NCBI GenBank assembly: GCA_022749755.1 | Contig: CM040452.1 | Coordinates: forward strand, 23,388,773 to 23,452,772 | Direction of reading: 5' to 3' | Length of the DNA stretch: 64,000 nucleotides | Source: Azadirachta indica | Taxonomy: Eukaryota; Streptophyta; Magnoliopsida; Sapindales; Meliaceae | Shown here: positions 59,799-64,000 of the stretch, piece by piece | Position numbering within the stretch: position 1 is the first letter of the stretch | How the letters are laid out: each line of letters begins with the position of its first letter | Position numbers and translations under genes: made by a program | The notes under the pieces: generated by a model | The model's database searches: none | What the model saw: only the letters and a program-made list of their open reading frames with translations | What the model was told of the DNA's origin: nothing

Positions 59799-61595
59799 TA
59801 TTAGAGTAGATGTCTCTTTGTGTGTGTGTATGCATAATACAATAGGTTGAATTCAAAATATATTAATTCTTTCTATCTCAATATATGCAGACATAATAAA
59901 CCATTAATAGTTTAGTAACAAGTAAATATTTCTTCCTGAGTCACGTAGTTTTTGGTATTGAAGTCGCCCAACACGTTGGCAAATTTCTGATGGATGGTGC
60001 TAAAATAATGGACATCTCGATATTGTGGAGAGGGGTGGGAAGGGTTAGGGACTTGGGGTTGATCCCCCAACGTTTTAACTGGTTGTTATCACCAAATTAA
60101 TACACAAAGCAAGTGAAGATGAATAGTAGTGTTAACTTATGCCTACATAGTTTGATACCGACAGGTAGATTTGGGTGAACTGCTAATACTGAAGAAGATA
60201 AAAAGTGTATTGAATAGAACATGCTTTGTAAGCCAGGCCCAAAGTCATGGGCTCCCCCCCTGGCTCCCCGATGACCCACTCACTCCATTACTTCATTCTC
60301 ATTAAGGGGACCCAAAAATGATTTTGGTTGTCTAATTATTTTTTTAAAAAAATCTACAGAATCAAATACAAGGAGGCGAGAATAAAAAAAAAAAAAAGAG
60401 ATACGATAAAAAAGCTTAATCAACTATGACGAAAAATTATTGTAAATATTGTCTGTTTTGAACATATATCTAGTCACAAGTCTTAAAATTATCACGAAAC
60501 ATCGATAACCAACAACATTTAATGTTAACTGTAACAACTTGAAAATAGAATTAGCAAAGTTTAGTTTCCATTTGTTGGATTGATGGATCGACACCTTGTG
60601 GGACCGGAGTTTTTCAAGGTTTCTGTATGAGCATCTTCGTTTCGACTGAAAGAAGAGCCCAAAGGTGTAAAAGGATGGGTCAAGTAAGATAGACAGAAAC
60701 CCGCAGTCGTTATCATGGGCAAGACCCAGTGAAATCTCCTTCAAAGCAATCTGAACCCAATCCATCAAGAAAGAGCAAAGCTTGAATTCTTAAAATATTA
60801 CTAATAAGAATTTTAAAAGGATTAGTATTCCGAATAACTCGAGGGATCAAGAAGTATATAAAAGAAAAAAAAGAAGAAAAAGGGAAAAAAAAATTTCATA
60901 TAAAGACAAATTTGTTAGTTGATAAATTTAGTATCTGCAATATTATGTTATCTAACCAAATATTTTAAATTGATTTACACTTAAAAGAATCAAACATATA
61001 TATATATATTTATTTATTTATTTATTTATACTTAAGTTAGGCCTGACTCGTTAAGAGTTCATAAGTTCAATCTTTACTGTTAAAAATTAGCTATATTTAT
61101 TCTTATGTTAAGTAGGACCCCATTATATTTGAGATTTATTATCTATTATTTATAATATTCACTGTAGTAAAGTATGGATAACATTATATGTAAAGAGAGA
61201 TTTTTTTTTTAAATAAGAGCAGACGTCACATAAATTAAGTGCAGATGTCTGAACAATGTCAGACTTGACTCGATTAATACTTTCAATTTTTAATAAATTT
61301 TTAAAGTCTCGATGAGGACAAATATCGCTCAAATTAAATATAAATATCCGAGCAACACTAAACTCAGTTTAAACAAAACTCTCGATTTTTAATAAATTTT
61401 TAATGTAATATTCATAAATTATTTATGTAATATTCTCAAAGAAAAAAATATATGTATTTATAAATTCAACTCATTAAGACTCCCTATTTTTTATATTATA
61501 GTGATAGATTTGAGAGATAATATTTGCAAAGAAAAACAAAACATATATATTTTTGTTCACAGTCAAACACACATATCCATTGCAATTAACACAAA
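59799..61595. other. Intergenic DNA
   Basis: No gene is recognised. Contains a G-rich patch near 60025-60070, a C-rich patch near 60250-60275, A-rich tracts near 60860-60895 and a (TTTA)n repeat at about 61008-61032. Confidence 0.6.
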
Positions 61596-64000
61596 TCATC
61601 TCCTTTGGAAGTCGAGCTTTCCAATAAAGTACGCAAATAGGGAAGCAAAAACAATGGGGAAAATGATAAGAACAACACCAACAACACCCAAAAAATCATG
61701 GTAAAAACCAAAATAATCTTCCAAGAATGCTGCAACCGTTTTCATTTCACCAAATGCGGTTATTTCTTTGTTTATGTCACCGTACTGCGAAGTTAGCATC
61801 CCATTTATAGACCAAGATGTAGGACACAGGTAATACAACCAAATCCACCACTTTGGAATATGCTGCAGAAAACAAAAATATCAGCAACAATTCTCATATT
61901 TAAACGTTACAGGAAATGAACTTGTTCATAGTACGAATCCTTACTGGTTTTGGCACGATGAACCCGGAAAACAGATTCAGCATTGTGAAGGCAGATGAAG
62001 TCACAATAGAAGCAACTTGAACATTTGGTGTCAAGGAAACTAGCAGCATTCCCATATAGTTGAAGTATAAAAGTGAACAAAACATGCCATAAAATGACCA
62101 GAAAATCTTATATGCTGACCAGTAATGACCAATCATTGGGTATGTGATGATCACATAAATAACTGCTTCTATGAACAAGTATGGAATCTCAACAAGCACC
62201 TGCATACAAATACAATATGAAAATCCAGGTTACTTTGGAAGAAAAAGTAAAAGAGATGTACAACTCTGATCGTGTATTTTCAAAGTATACGCAGAAAGGT
62301 TAGTACTTGTGCAAATGAATATGCCCATGAGGAGTACATTCCTGCAAATCTTTCGCGGCATACAACTGTTCTCTCTGTTGCTACGTATGGTAAAACTGTG
62401 GTGCAGTTGTTTACACCGAAGAAGATTATTGCTGAGTACAACGAACCGAGTATGTTGAACAGATCTTGCTGGTTATTTCTGTCGAAACAAGAAACTAGTT
62501 ATCAAGTCATCTCTTTGCTTAGATCAAGCTCATATTGTATTATGAAAACATCAACTTGATTATTTGTAGTGACTAACATTTTCTTCCCTTGCTGCCAAAA
62601 CAGTATGCCATACAACACAGATGAAACAAGTATGAAAAAGATGCGATTCAAGTTGTAGGAAGGACTTCTCCAGTAAGATAAGTTCTGTTTCCACAAGCAT
62701 GTTTTGAATTGTTCCCAACCATTCTGCGGAAAACGGGTTGAAAAGTGCAAGTCCTCTGAACCAGGGGACGGCGAACTGAGTCTTTTTACCAACTCTTTGT
62801 TCTCCCTACAGTCAGAACAGCCAGAAGAGTTATTTACAAGCAGAAACAATAAAAAATCTGATCATTGATAGGACACCACAAAATTTGTACTCACTGATAC
62901 AAAGTTGATTCCTCATAGATTTTGGCAAAATCAACCCCAAGTTCAGTCTCCGCAGATTTACAAGTAACTTCTAGCATCCACGTTGCTGGATTATAATTAT
63001 CCTTAATCCTCGGCACACCAGGAATACTCTATTGCAAGAATTGAATTAGAATAAGGAATGTCAAAGAAGGAAATCTTGAACTTCGTCTATAAAATTTTGT
63101 GGAATGAACTGACCTCAAAGTATGCAATAACTCTACTGGAGTGCTGACCAAGTGGCCCGGAATAGATTACCCGTCCACCAGATTTCATTAGAATCAACTG
63201 CAATTAAAAAAATCAAGAATATGTACTATATTTGATGAAAATTGATCGTCAGTTGTACTGAAAAAAGTTGTAAATCTTACTTACATCGTCAAATGCTTCA
63301 AAGATATCTATGCTTGGTTGATGTATGGTGCAAACAACTGTTCTTCCTGTTTCGACAACATTTTTCACTGCTCTTATAACAATTGCAGCTGCTCTTGCAT
63401 CTAAACCTGATGTTGGCTCATCCATAAATATAATAGAAGGATTGGCAACAAGTTCCACAGCTATTGTAAGTCGTTTGCGTTGCTCAGTTGATAAACCGCT
63501 TACTCCTGGTAACCCCACCAGGGAATCTTTAATCCCTTCGAGCTCAATAGTTTCCAGGACTTCATACACAAACTCCTGATGGAGAGGTTCAAAAAAAATT
63601 CAGGGCGTTTGATCTCAATGATTTATAAAAGACTAACTATTCAGTTAAGGGCCAGAAGGATATCATACAGCTTTAGTTTTCGAATCAATCTGAGGTGGAA
63701 GTCGAAGCCAAGCGGAAAATATTACTGATTCTTCTAGAGTAATTTGTGGAGAATGTATGTCGTTTTGCTCACAGTAACCTGATATCCGCGCAAATGTATG
63801 TTGAACTTTGGGGTATCCACCAACTCTTATATCTCCTTCAATAGTACCACCGGTTTTCCTTCCGGCAAGAACATCCATAAGAGTTGTTTTCCCAGCTCCA
63901 CTAACACCCATTAGTGCTGTAAGAACGCCAGGCCTGAATGTACTAGTAATATCAGAGAGAAGCTGAAGCTTTTTCTGATTAAAACCTCGCTTTCTCATTG
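61596..64000 (-). CDS. PDR-type ABC transporter, ABCG subfamily, C-terminal half (runs off the right edge)
   Basis: Eight exons read in frame on the minus strand: 64000(+)-63669, 63575-63285, 63197-63114, 63028-62895, 62805-62578, 62478-62307, 62199-61945 and 61862-61596. The seven complete ones have exactly the lengths of the last seven exons of the gene at 31134-38031 (291, 84, 134, 228, 172, 255, 267 nt). The cut exon would be 333 nt if it extends one base past the window. They encode NBD2 with [17 protein letters not shown] and DEPTSGLD, then TMD2 and the final GKLDFQRR. No stops or splice-site losses are seen, so it is probably functional. Sequence is clearly diverged from the plus-strand gene, so the duplication is not recent. 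NBD1 and TMD1 lie off-window. Confidence 0.93.

Noticed and set aside
1..64000. CRISPR arrays, bacterial operons, riboswitches
   Set aside because: The sequence is plant nuclear DNA with introns and LTR elements, and no direct-repeat/spacer array is present. The tandem repeats are simple microsatellites.

Overview
The window is nuclear DNA from a eudicot plant. The evidence is AT-rich intergenic DNA with many dinucleotide and trinucleotide microsatellites, GT-AG introns with T-rich acceptors, plant-specific families (an AP2/ERF factor, a DUF868 protein, full-size PDR/ABCG transporters, a plastid-type aromatic prenyltransferase) and Ty1/copia and Ty3/gypsy LTR retrotransposons. The species cannot be fixed from sequence alone. 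The prenyltransferase relics resemble the flavonoid/coumarin prenyltransferases known from legumes, Moraceae, Cannabaceae and Rutaceae.

Layout. (1) 1-12.75 kb: a decayed cluster of UbiA aromatic prenyltransferases on the minus strand. Copy A (5784-8500) has 12 recognisable exons but is broken. Copy B is one relic exon near 10.2-10.3 kb. Copy C (11736-12709) holds only exons 8-12, all in frame. A degenerate copia element (206-5447) sits in the 3' flank of copy A, and the matching flank of copy C preserves the empty site. (2) 12.76-14.05 kb: unidentified, stop-riddled, coding-like sequence. (3) 14-28.3 kb: AT-rich intergenic DNA with microsatellites around one clear gene, an ERF003-like AP2/ERF factor (19444-20098, one intron). 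(4) 28354-29511: an intron-less DUF868 gene, followed by a 100-N assembly gap and a stretch almost free of G and C. (5) 30.5-64 kb: a PDR-type ABCG cluster. It contains an intact 24-exon gene (31134-38031, 1,437 codons plus stop by my splice model), a pseudogene on the same strand (43976-58652) carrying a Ty3/gypsy chromovirus in its first ATP-binding-domain exon, a collapsed minus-strand mini-pseudogene (58975-59798), and the intact 3' half of a further minus-strand copy running off the right edge. A tRNA-Gly(TCC)-like sequence lies upstream of the intact gene, and an internally deleted version lies upstream of the first pseudogene, so the tRNA probably travelled with the duplication unit. 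A 3.07-kb solo LTR related to the chromovirus LTR lies between these two copies.

Together, the probably working products are one ERF regulator, one DUF868 protein and two PDR transporters (one partly off-window). The prenyltransferase and PDR families suggest a neighbourhood that once made and exported prenylated phenolics, but that link is inference. I found no clearly new system. The most informative features are the duplication, decay and rearrangement signatures.
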